A DNA stretch of 64,000 nucleotides. Origin: Bacillota bacterium. Its GTDB lineage: Bacteria; Bacillota; Clostridia; TANB77; UBA1234. Location: assembly GCA_016280725.1 (NCBI GenBank), contig JAEEHF010000122.1, positions 1 through 64,000 of the forward strand, given 5' to 3'. The position numbers and the translations under genes are program-made. Numbering within the stretch: position 1 is the stretch's first letter; each line of letters starts with the position of its first letter. The notes beneath the pieces are model-generated. The model was given only the letters and a program-made list of their open reading frames with translations. It was not told the origin of the DNA and made no database searches. Shown here one piece after another: positions 49,981 through 58,293 of this stretch.

Positions 49981-50006
49981 TTGCATGAAAATTAGCGTCT
50001 TGCAAG
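49981..50006 (-). repeat. Partial copy (3' arm only) of the dispersed palindromic element
   Basis: TTGCATGAAAATTAGCGTCTTGCAAG is the reverse complement of the element 3' arm. Confidence 0.65.
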
Positions 50007-50048
50007 CTCAAAATAATGATTATTTGTTATTTTCTATTCTATATCTTT

Positions 50049-50171
50049 AATTTGCATCAAAATTGGTATATTGCAAGGAAGCTAGGTGCGAGCACCGGAG
50101 GCGTACAATGGTACGTTGAGGATGCGAGACACCGAAGCTAACGAAGCAAGATGCCGATTTTCATGCAAATT
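50049..50171 (+). repeat. Dispersed palindromic element, copy C (core CCGGAGGCGTACAATGGTACGTTGAGGA)
   Basis: AATTTGCATCAAAATTGG...CCGATTTTCATGCAAATT outer arms, same core as 4971-5093. Confidence 0.9.
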
Positions 50172-50173
50172 AT

Positions 50174-50467
50174 TTATTTCATTTCAATTGCATGGAAAGG
50201 ACATGCCTTAGCGCAAACTCCACATCCCTTGCAATAATCATAATTAAAATCTTCCCTTTGACCATTTTCATTTACTGGTATTGCTCCATCTGGACAGCAA
50301 GGAACACATAGTAAACATTGTTTACATTGTTCACTTAAGAATACTGGTTTTTGTGAACGCCAGTCTCCAGTTTTAAAATCAACTGAATTACCAGCATCAT
50401 ATATTGTTCCACCTGGAGTCATCTCTTCCCAAGTTGATTTTGCATTTATTTTACTAGATTCAAACAT
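50174..50467 (-). CDS. porD: Pyruvate:ferredoxin oxidoreductase, delta (2[4Fe-4S]) subunit
   Basis: CKQCLLCVPCCPDGAI / CKGCGVCAKACPFHAI. Confidence 0.9.
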   Translation of the reverse strand: MFESSKINAKSTWEEMTPGGTIYDAGNSVDFKTGDWRSQKPVFLSEQCKQCLLCVPCCPDGAIPVNENGQREDFNYDYCKGCGVCAKACPFHAIEMK

Positions 50468-50567
50468 CTTTATTCTCCTTTCTTTTTACTTGGCGCACCG
50501 TGCACCACTATATCAAAATCGTTCTTCTTTTTCATTCAAATTCATATTGACAACTTTTTACTTGTCA

Positions 50568-50876
50568 AATTCGAATCAAAATTAGTGTATCGCAAGGAGC
50601 TTAGACCTTTCAAAGCGGAGGCGTATTCAATTTAACAAATTAAATTGAATACAAGGATCATATGCGTGAGCTTTGCTTTGCAAACTCACGAGGGTCGCAA
50701 TGCTTATCGCATTGCTTGACGTTGAGCATTTGAAATGGTCGTAGCGACACCGCGAGACGCTGATTTTCATTCGAATTTATGATGGTACGTTGAGGATGCA
50801 AGACACCGCAACTGACGACGCAAGATGCCGATTTTCATTCGAATTTTTAGCGAAGCGTCGATTTTCATTCGAATTT
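50568..50876 (+). repeat. Dispersed palindromic element, copy D with enlarged loop, followed by two truncated 3'-end copies
   Basis: AATTCGAATCAAAATTAG..GCTGATTTTCATTCGAATT (50568-50777); ATGATGGTACGTTGAGGA..CCGATTTTCATTCGAATT (about 50779-50846); AGCGAAGCGTCGATTTTCATTCGAATT (about 50849-50875). Confidence 0.85.
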
Positions 50877-51444
50877 ATATTCCTTTGACTTCGTGCATCG
50901 ACCTACGCAAAGCTTCCATATTTCCTGGAATAACATCTGGCTTTTTAGCAAATTTATGTGCAAAAGAACTTTCCATATCCTTTAGAAAATCTTCTTCGGT
51001 CATTATTCCAGTAACTTTTACAACTGCTGCAAGCATTGGAGTATTAGGAAAATATTTTCCAAGAGTATCTATTGAAATCGTTTTTGCATCTATTGTACAA
51101 ACTCTTCCAGAATATCCATTTAGTAGAGGCCTAATTTCTTCAGGTGCTTTTGTAGTATTAACAATTATTGCACCATCTTCTTTTAAACCAGCTGTAACAT
51201 TAACCGCTTCCAATAAAGTATCGTCAACAACTACTACATAATCAGGTTCATAAATATTACTATGAATTCTAATTGGCTCATCAGAAATTCTGTTGTAACA
51301 AGTAATTGGTGCTCCCATTCTTTCTGGTCCATATTCCGGAAATCCTTGAATAAATTTTCCAGTATTAAATGCTGCATCTGCTAAAAGAAGCGATGCTGTT
51401 TTTGCGCCTTGTCCGCCTCTTCCATGCCATCTAATTTCTATCAT
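50875..51444 (-). CDS. porG: Pyruvate:ferredoxin oxidoreductase, gamma subunit
   Basis: IRWHGRGGQGAKTASLLLADAAF; GFPEYGPERMGAPI. Confidence 0.92.
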   Translation of the reverse strand: MIEIRWHGRGGQGAKTASLLLADAAFNTGKFIQGFPEYGPERMGAPITCYNRISDEPIRIHSNIYEPDYVVVVDDTLLEAVNVTAGLKEDGAIIVNTTKAPEEIRPLLNGYSGRVCTIDAKTISIDTLGKYFPNTPMLAAVVKVTGIMTEEDFLKDMESSFAHKFAKKPDVIPGNMEALRRSMHEVKGI

Positions 51445-51649
51445 TTTATATCATCATTCCCTTCGTAAAAATTCTAAAAATAATTGTACTTCATCAACTT
51501 TAAGTGTACTCTTTTTGAACCTTTTTTGTCAAATTATTATTATTTAAAACTTGTCTATATTTTATTGACTATTTACCCCTTTAATGTATACTAATCTTGT
51601 TTTATGTTGTAGGTAGTATGTTATGCATATTACTTTGAAAGGACTATAT

Positions 51650-52192
51650 ATGGTAACAATATATTTTTACGTAGATAGTTCTAAATTAGAAACAATTCAA
51701 AAATTTGGTCTTAAGTTATCCGACAACTATTCAAATGTCATTCCTATAAACGGACTTGAAAAAAGAGTTTTTGTTGGTCTGCTTAATCCAAAAGATGATT
51801 TAACAAAATATAATTCTAATGCGTATACTTGTTTGAAAGTGTTTCTTTATCCTGAACAATGCTACGTAATTAATGAAGTTGCTCTTATAATAAAGCAAAA
51901 AGAATATAATATAATACCCATTGCTGAATACGTGTTTGGAACTTTTGAAAATCCACGTGTTTTATTCAACACGTCAATATTGCCTGAACAAATATCAATT
52001 TTGAATAAAGATATTGATGAGCCGGTCTTATTTGATAATTCAAAAGATTTGTTTTATTATAACAAGATTCAAAATATGCTAGACACTTACAATCTGCAAG
52101 ATATTTACTATGCTCTTTGTGAATACTTAGATTACAAAGATACAAAAATAACCGAGCAGGAAACAAACGAAAGAAAAGATAGCATTTACTAA
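51650..52192 (+). CDS. Hypothetical protein
   Basis: 180 aa ORF with RBS GAAAGGA; no recognised motif. Confidence 0.6.
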   Translation: MVTIYFYVDSSKLETIQKFGLKLSDNYSNVIPINGLEKRVFVGLLNPKDDLTKYNSNAYTCLKVFLYPEQCYVINEVALIIKQKEYNIIPIAEYVFGTFENPRVLFNTSILPEQISILNKDIDEPVLFDNSKDLFYYNKIQNMLDTYNLQDIYYALCEYLDYKDTKITEQETNERKDSIY

Positions 52193-52226
52193 ATTTAATA
52201 TTTTAAATTTGTGGAAGGAGCTAAAA

Positions 52227-52808
52227 TTGATTATTAAGAAAATTAGTGATGATAAATTAAAAATCACTTTAGATACAAATGACCTTAAAGAAAATAACAT
52301 TGATGTGCATTCTTTTTTAAGAAATTCGCCAGAGACCCAAGATTTTTTCTGGGATGTAATGCAAGAAGCAGAGAAAAAATATGGCTTTAATATCGATGAA
52401 TCAATGATTAGAGTTGATGCAAGGGTTACAGATACGGGAACATTTACATTGACTGTAACAAAATCAACAAAAGAATTTCCTTGTTTTGATAAAAGTGACT
52501 ATGATTATAAACAGCCTGACTTAAAACTTAAAAGAAAAACAAGTTCAAATATGTGTGGTCCATATGTTTTTCAATTTCAAAACATTGATGATTTGCTAGA
52601 TTTTGCTAAAATTGAATCACATTCATCAAGATCATCTCTATACTCGCTTAATAAAGATTTTTATCTTGTTGTTGATACTTATGACCCACTTCTTTCAGAG
52701 TATTCAACTATGGTATCAAATCCTCTAGACATGCTCGCAAAAATACACGAATATGGAAAAGCAATATACAAAACAAAAGCTATTGAAACAATTAAAAATC
52801 TACTATAA
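52227..52808 (+). CDS. mecA: Adaptor protein MecA
   Basis: IIKKISDDKLKITLDTNDLKENNI..FLRNSPETQDFFWDVMQEAEKKYGF; TTG start with AAGGAG. Confidence 0.75.
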   Translation: MIIKKISDDKLKITLDTNDLKENNIDVHSFLRNSPETQDFFWDVMQEAEKKYGFNIDESMIRVDARVTDTGTFTLTVTKSTKEFPCFDKSDYDYKQPDLKLKRKTSSNMCGPYVFQFQNIDDLLDFAKIESHSSRSSLYSLNKDFYLVVDTYDPLLSEYSTMVSNPLDMLAKIHEYGKAIYKTKAIETIKNLL

Positions 52809-52815
52809 AGAATTA

Positions 52816-52841
52816 TGACGTTCATTTTTTTGAACGTCTTA
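52816..52841 (+). terminator. Weak hairpin GACGTTCA..TGAACGTC after mecA
   Basis: Perfect 8-bp stem, short T tail. Confidence 0.45.
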
Positions 52842-52846
52842 TCTAT

Positions 52847-52922
52847 CTGGGTATGGCTCAGTTGGTAGAGCGCTTGCTTCGGGAGCAAGAGGCCGTGCGT
52901 TCGAATCGCGCTACCCAGACCA
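52847..52922 (+). tRNA. tRNA-Pro (anticodon CGG)
   Basis: CTGGGTA/TACCCAG acceptor, anticodon loop TTCGGGA, encoded CCA. Confidence 0.9.
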
Positions 52923-53028
52923 CTTTTCCTATTTTATTGATTTTGTACACAAAATATAATATTATTAACACATATATAAGTCTTTTATATGTGTTTTCTT
53001 TTTTGATAGACACTAAGGGGGTGTAAGT

Positions 53029-53193
53029 ATGTTTGCCTTAGCTGGAGTTCTTGTCGCTATGCTTTTTTACTATTACTTTCAAAGTCAAGCACTATACTTC
53101 AACCGGAACTATGGAAAAAAGCCCATTATTTTCTTTATTAGCATAATAATACTTGGATGTATTTTTCAGGTCATTTATACGCTAATTCAATAA
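53029..53193 (+). CDS. Small membrane protein, 54 aa (absent from the supplied ORF track)
   Basis: RBS AGGGGGTG; MFALAGVLVAMLFYYYFQSQALYFNRNYGKKPIIFFISIIILGCIFQVIYTLIQ. Confidence 0.6.
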   Translation: MFALAGVLVAMLFYYYFQSQALYFNRNYGKKPIIFFISIIILGCIFQVIYTLIQ

Positions 53194-53222
53194 AAAAAGA
53201 TGGCCATTTAGGCCATCTTTTT
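53192..53222. terminator. Bidirectional-type terminator AAAAAAAGATGGCC-ATTTA-GGCCATCTTTTT
   Basis: Perfect inverted repeat with A/T runs. Confidence 0.75.
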
Positions 53223-54204
53223 ATATGTGTAATCCAATTATATTTTTTAATTCTTCATATTTTTTCTTAGCAATTTCTGTTGTTATTTCTTTTCCTTTAG
53301 CAAGTATTTCTTCGATTTGATTGCTGTTAATTATTTGTTTATATCTTTCCTGAATTGGAGCAATATAGTTAACAACTGCATCTGCAACATCTTTCTTAAA
53401 AGTGCCATAATTTGCTCCTTTATATTTTTCTTCAATTTCCTTAATTGACATATTTGTTACTTCATGATAAATAGCCATCAAATTACTAATTCCAGGTTTA
53501 TTCTCAATATCATACTTAATTAGCATTTCAGAATCAGTCGTTGCACCCATGATCTTTTTTCTAATAACTTCTAAATCGTCCAATAAATAAATTGTTCCTT
53601 TAGGATTGTCTGCCGATTTACTCATCTTTTTGCTTGGATCAATTAAATCCCCTATCTTTCCCGTTTCTTCAGGAATAATAGGTTCTGGAATTTTGAAAAA
53701 GTCCACTTTATATCTTTTATTAAAATTTTCTGCGATATCTCTTGCTAGTTCAACATGTTGTTTTTGATCTTTTCCTACAGGAATTCCATCAACATCATAA
53801 ATAAGAATGTCTGCCGCCATCAAAATTGGATAAGTTAAAAGTCCTGCCATAAAGTTTTGGTGTTTCTGACTTTTATCTTTAAACTGTGTCATTCTTCCCA
53901 AAACACCATAAGGTGTATTACACTCAAGCACCCATGAAACATTTGAATGATATACATTATCTGATTGTAAGAAAATAATATTTTTGTTAGGATCGATTCC
54001 ACATGCCAAATAAATAGCTATCAAGTCACGAATGTTGTTAGATAGTTTTTCAGGATCTTGAGGAATAGTAATAGCATGCATATCTGCAATGAAAATATAT
54101 GTTTCATATTCCTCCTGATATTTAATCATTTGCTTTATTGCACCTATATAATTTCCAAGGGTTAAACTTCCCGTTGGTTGTAAGCCTGTTAATACTTTTT
54201 TCAT
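53221..54204 (-). CDS. trpS: Tryptophanyl-tRNA synthetase
   Basis: GLQPTGSLTLGNYIGAIK; KMSKSADN. Confidence 0.96.
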   Translation of the reverse strand: MKKVLTGLQPTGSLTLGNYIGAIKQMIKYQEEYETYIFIADMHAITIPQDPEKLSNNIRDLIAIYLACGIDPNKNIIFLQSDNVYHSNVSWVLECNTPYGVLGRMTQFKDKSQKHQNFMAGLLTYPILMAADILIYDVDGIPVGKDQKQHVELARDIAENFNKRYKVDFFKIPEPIIPEETGKIGDLIDPSKKMSKSADNPKGTIYLLDDLEVIRKKIMGATTDSEMLIKYDIENKPGISNLMAIYHEVTNMSIKEIEEKYKGANYGTFKKDVADAVVNYIAPIQERYKQIINSNQIEEILAKGKEITTEIAKKKYEELKNIIGLHI

Positions 54205-54296
54205 TTATCTTAATTCTCCCCTTATTGTCTTTATAATTTGGTATTACGTTAACACATTTTTGCTTCAAAGTCAATCTGTAGCGCTATTTATAACTT

Positions 54297-54333
54297 AAAA
54301 AGTGCTGAAAGAATTAATCTTTCAGCACGTGAT
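54297..54333 (-). terminator. Hairpin GTGCTGAAAG..CTTTCAGCAC-TTTTT
   Basis: Inverted repeat + T-run on minus strand. Confidence 0.7.
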
Positions 54334-54334
54334 T

Positions 54335-55543
54335 TTAATATTTATTTTCATCTTCCTTATTAGTTTCTGCTTCCTTTTCTTTACTATTTTCACTTTCTTT
54401 TTCTAGCTTTTTCTTCTTTTTATGTCTTTTTACAAGTATTGTGATTATTATATCAAATATGATGCAGAAAATAATTAGGTTTCTAACAATTGGGAGTGAT
54501 AAAATGGCAAAAAACATGTTTGTTTTTTTGTATTCTTGTGGTTTGATTGATATAGTTTGTTCCTGATTTTCAATAGTATTATCCTTCTTTTTTACATTAG
54601 AAATACTAATTGTTATTTCTTCTATTCTGTTTTCCCCACTTTTTTCTTGCGTTTTAACAATTTCTTTTACTTCGCCACTATCTTCTGAATCGACACTTTT
54701 TTCAGCTACAAACTTTTCTCCACTTAAAGAATTTGAATTATCTTTTGGCTCTTCAGTGGCAGTTGGTATTTCAGTAGCTATTGGTTCTTGCGTAACGATA
54801 GGTTCTTCTGATGTTATCGGCTCTTGTGTAATTACCGGTTCGTTAGTAACTTGTGGTTCTTCTGTTATTTGCGGTTCAACAGTAGCAGTTGGTTTTGGAG
54901 CTTCAGTGACATTAACAACCTCCGTAGCCTGATTCTTTTTAGCCGCTTCTCTTTCTTTTTGTAAATAATACTCTCGATTATACTTTACTTCCTCTTTTTT
55001 ACCAATTTCAAATGATGCTAACATTTTGTTATAATCATCTATTCCATCTGTTGAATCTGTATAACTAAATGAAAATGAATGTATGTAACTATCCTCAAAA
55101 CACATATCGATGATACTTTTTATTTCAGTAACTGTACCATCTTCTTGTGTAACATTTTGAGTTTTAATCGTTTCATAAAAAGTATTGTTTCCATATGTTT
55201 TTGAAATAGCTTCTGTTCCACTTGCGCCAGCAATGACAGATGCCATATCTTGTTCGGAAAACATGCTTTGAAACGTCTCTTTACTAATAAACGGTATCTT
55301 CTCTTTTAATTCATCATAAATATTTCTGTTTCCATATAATATTGATTCACTTAAATCTTTTCTATAGGTGTACTTTTTTTGAGGGAATTTTCCTTCCGCA
55401 TCCATTACTACACCTTCGTATATCCAGTTATCCGCAACATCATATGATGCTCTCTCATCAATAAGTAATCCAAATGCAATCGATGAAAAACAAATCAATA
55501 AAATTAAACTAACATTCAAAAATATTTTTAATTGTCTTTTCAT
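54335..55543 (-). CDS. Hypothetical cell-surface/membrane protein with T/E/P-rich repeat stalk
   Basis: N-terminal and C-terminal TM segments; 'TEEPQVTNEPVITQEPITSEEPIVTQEP' repeats. Confidence 0.7.
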   Translation of the reverse strand: MKRQLKIFLNVSLILLICFSSIAFGLLIDERASYDVADNWIYEGVVMDAEGKFPQKKYTYRKDLSESILYGNRNIYDELKEKIPFISKETFQSMFSEQDMASVIAGASGTEAISKTYGNNTFYETIKTQNVTQEDGTVTEIKSIIDMCFEDSYIHSFSFSYTDSTDGIDDYNKMLASFEIGKKEEVKYNREYYLQKEREAAKKNQATEVVNVTEAPKPTATVEPQITEEPQVTNEPVITQEPITSEEPIVTQEPIATEIPTATEEPKDNSNSLSGEKFVAEKSVDSEDSGEVKEIVKTQEKSGENRIEEITISISNVKKKDNTIENQEQTISIKPQEYKKTNMFFAILSLPIVRNLIIFCIIFDIIITILVKRHKKKKKLEKESENSKEKEAETNKEDENKY

Positions 55544-55705
55544 AATAATCTCCAGTTCTTTTGTATTCTAATTAATTATACAAACAAATATATGCTTTGT
55601 TAAGTTAAAATTACGTTACGTCATTTTCATTTACAACAATTAAGAATAGTAATAAAATATTTTTGATAATTATGTGCTTTATTTAAAACAAATGGAGGAA
55701 ACATT

Positions 55706-56182
55706 ATGAATTGTTGTGACTCAAAAATAATTGAAGAAACAAAGCAAATTTTAGAGAAATATCCAAATGAAAAGGATAGATTAATTGGAATTTTAAATGA
55801 TGTTCAAGAAAAATTTGGTTATGTTCCTAGAGAAGCCCAATCAGAAATTTCAAAATATTTGGGAATTTCCCTTGCAGAAATATATGGTGTTATAACCTTT
55901 TATTCTAGATTTACTTTAGAGCCAAAAGGAAAATATAAAATTTCTGTCTGCCTTGGTACTGCGTGCTTTGTTAAAGGTTCACAGGCTATATTAGATAGGG
56001 TTAAAGAACGTCTAAAGATAGAGGCTGGTAAAACAACCGAGGATGGATTATTTAGCTTAGATGAGGTTCGCTGTGTTGGTGCATGTGGATTAGCCCCAGT
56101 ATTTATGGTAAATGACGAAGTATATGGAAACGCAACTGTTAAGATGCTTGACGAAGTACTAGATAAACTAATGAATGAGTAG
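55706..56182 (+). CDS. NuoE/HydC-like [2Fe-2S] subunit of NAD(P)-linked [FeFe] hydrogenase
   Basis: GVITFYSRFTLEPKGKYKISVCLGTACFVKGS; RCVGACGLAPVFMVN. Confidence 0.9.
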   Translation: MNCCDSKIIEETKQILEKYPNEKDRLIGILNDVQEKFGYVPREAQSEISKYLGISLAEIYGVITFYSRFTLEPKGKYKISVCLGTACFVKGSQAILDRVKERLKIEAGKTTEDGLFSLDEVRCVGACGLAPVFMVNDEVYGNATVKMLDEVLDKLMNE

Positions 56183-56205
56183 AATCGAAAGGAGAACTCC
56201 TATAC

Positions 56206-58062
56206 ATGAAAACAAGAGAAGAAATTGAACAAATTCGTGAATCTAAAAGAGAAGAACTTCAGCTTCGCGTAAATCAAAATTTACCTACAACAGAAAAACA
56301 CATTTTAGTTTGTCGTGGAACTGGTTGCACTTCTTCAAAGTCTCCAAAAATAATTGAAGAAATGCGTAGAATAATCGAAGAAAAAAATCTTCCAAACATA
56401 AGAGTAATTCAGACTGGTTGCTTTGGTCTATGTTCAAAAGGTCCAATAGTAATAGTTAGACCTGAAGATACTTTTTATAGTCATGTTAAGGTTGAAGATT
56501 GTGCTGATATAATTGATGCTGTTGCATCTGGAACAAAAGTTGAAAGATTACTTGCTAAAGACGTTGACGGAAGTTTAGTAAATAGACTTGATGAACTAAC
56601 ATTTTATAAAAAGCAAAAGAGAATCGCACTTAAAAATTGTGGTGTAATTGATCCTGAAAATATCGATGAATACATTGCTTTTGATGGATATAAAGCTTTG
56701 GAAAAATGCTTATTTGAAATGTCACAAGACGATGTTATAAAGGAAATATCTGATTCTGGTCTTCGTGGACGTGGTGGTGCAGGATTTCCAACTGGTAAAA
56801 AATGGAGTTTTGTAAAAGCCGCAACTGGAGATATTAAATATATCGTTTGTAATGCAGATGAAGGTGACCCTGGCGCATTTATGGATAGAAGTATCCTAGA
56901 AGGTGACCCAAACTGTGTTCTAGAAGCAATGACTATTGCTGGTTATGCTTGTGGCGCATGTAGAGGCTTTATATATGTTAGAGCAGAATATCCTATTGCA
57001 GTTCAAAGATTAAAAATAGCAATTGGACAAGCAAGAGAATATGGATTTTTAGGTGAAAATATTTTAGGTTCTAACTTCTCATTTGATATAGAAATTAGAC
57101 TTGGTGCAGGCGCTTTTGTTTGTGGCGAAGAAACTGCACTTTTAGAGTCAATAGAAGGAAAACGTGGACAACCAAGAGTTAAACCTCCATTTCCAGCAAA
57201 CGTTGGTTTATTCGGAAAGCCAACACTAATAAACAATGTTGAAACATATGCAAACGTTACAAAAATAATTTTAAATGGTGCAGATTGGTATTCTGCAATC
57301 GGAACAGAAACATCTAAAGGAACAAAAGTATTTGCTCTTGGTGGAAACGTTGTTAACGTTGGTCTTGTTGAAGTTCCAATGGGAACAACATTAAGAGAAA
57401 TAATTTATGATATCGGTGGTGGAATTCCTAATGGCAGAGAATTTAAAGCAGCTCAAACAGGTGGTCCATCTGGTGGATGTATTCCAACTCAAAACTTAGA
57501 TACACCAATTGATTATGAGAGCTTACAATCAATTGGCTCAATGATGGGTTCTGGTGGACTTATCGTTATGGATAATACAAAATGCATGGTAGATATTGCA
57601 AGATTCTATCTAGACTTTACTGTATCAGAAAGCTGTGGAAAATGTAACCCTTGTAGAATTGGCACAAAAAGAATGCTTGAAATTCTTACAAAGATTTGCG
57701 ATGGAAAAGGAACACTTGAAGACATAGAAAAATTAGAGAATCTAGCTAACCAAGTTAAAGCTGCTTCTGTATGTGGACTTGGTCAAACTGCTCCAAATCC
57801 AGTTTTATCTACAATGCGTTTCTTTAGAGATGAATATTTAGAACATGTTAATGAACATAAATGTAGAGCTGGTGCTTGTAAGTCAATGGCAAATATTGTA
57901 ATAGACCCTGAAAAATGTAAGGGATGTGGACTTTGTAAGAGAAATTGCCCAGTTAATGCTATTTCTGGTGAAGTAAAACAACCTCACCACATTGATCCAA
58001 ATATTTGTATTAAATGTGGAACATGTGCTGACAAATGTCCATTCCATGCAATTAGTAAATAG
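56206..58062 (+). CDS. NuoF/HydB-like subunit (FMN, NADH, Fe-S; C-terminal 2[4Fe-4S])
   Basis: GLRGRGGAGFPTGKKWSF, CNADEGDPGAFMDR, ESCGKCNPCRIGT, CKGCGLCKRNCPVNAI. Confidence 0.93.
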   Translation: MKTREEIEQIRESKREELQLRVNQNLPTTEKHILVCRGTGCTSSKSPKIIEEMRRIIEEKNLPNIRVIQTGCFGLCSKGPIVIVRPEDTFYSHVKVEDCADIIDAVASGTKVERLLAKDVDGSLVNRLDELTFYKKQKRIALKNCGVIDPENIDEYIAFDGYKALEKCLFEMSQDDVIKEISDSGLRGRGGAGFPTGKKWSFVKAATGDIKYIVCNADEGDPGAFMDRSILEGDPNCVLEAMTIAGYACGACRGFIYVRAEYPIAVQRLKIAIGQAREYGFLGENILGSNFSFDIEIRLGAGAFVCGEETALLESIEGKRGQPRVKPPFPANVGLFGKPTLINNVETYANVTKIILNGADWYSAIGTETSKGTKVFALGGNVVNVGLVEVPMGTTLREIIYDIGGGIPNGREFKAAQTGGPSGGCIPTQNLDTPIDYESLQSIGSMMGSGGLIVMDNTKCMVDIARFYLDFTVSESCGKCNPCRIGTKRMLEILTKICDGKGTLEDIEKLENLANQVKAASVCGLGQTAPNPVLSTMRFFRDEYLEHVNEHKCRAGACKSMANIVIDPEKCKGCGLCKRNCPVNAISGEVKQPHHIDPNICIKCGTCADKCPFHAISK

Positions 58063-58066
58063 CCCA

Positions 58067-58185
58067 TTTGTTTGAAAATCCGCACTCGCTGTGTCGCTAC
58101 AACTACTCGCGTCCTCAACGTATCAATATACGCCTCTGGCGCTCGTAGTCTAAGCTCCTTGCGATATGTGTATTTTGACACAAAC
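58067..58185 (-). repeat. Dispersed palindromic element, copy E
   Basis: GAAAATCCGCACTCGC...CCTCAACGTATCAATATACGCCTCTGG...CTCCTTGCGATATGTGTATTTTGACACAAAC. Confidence 0.82.
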
Positions 58186-58293
58186 TTAATTGGTGTAAAT
58201 CGCAGCACTGGCCTTTGGTCGCCATACAGGATTATTATTAAGCACATTAATGTATGATTATATTCGCTATAATTGTTCAAAAGGAGATTTAAA

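Noticed and set aside
53195-54300. T-box riboswitch upstream of trpS
   Set aside because: The 54204-54335 leader is short and shows no T-box consensus (TGGNACCGCG) or specifier hairpin by eye
57984-58280. ORFs 57984-58280(-) and 58072-58257(+)
   Set aside because: Derived from palindromic element copy E and the hydB 3' end
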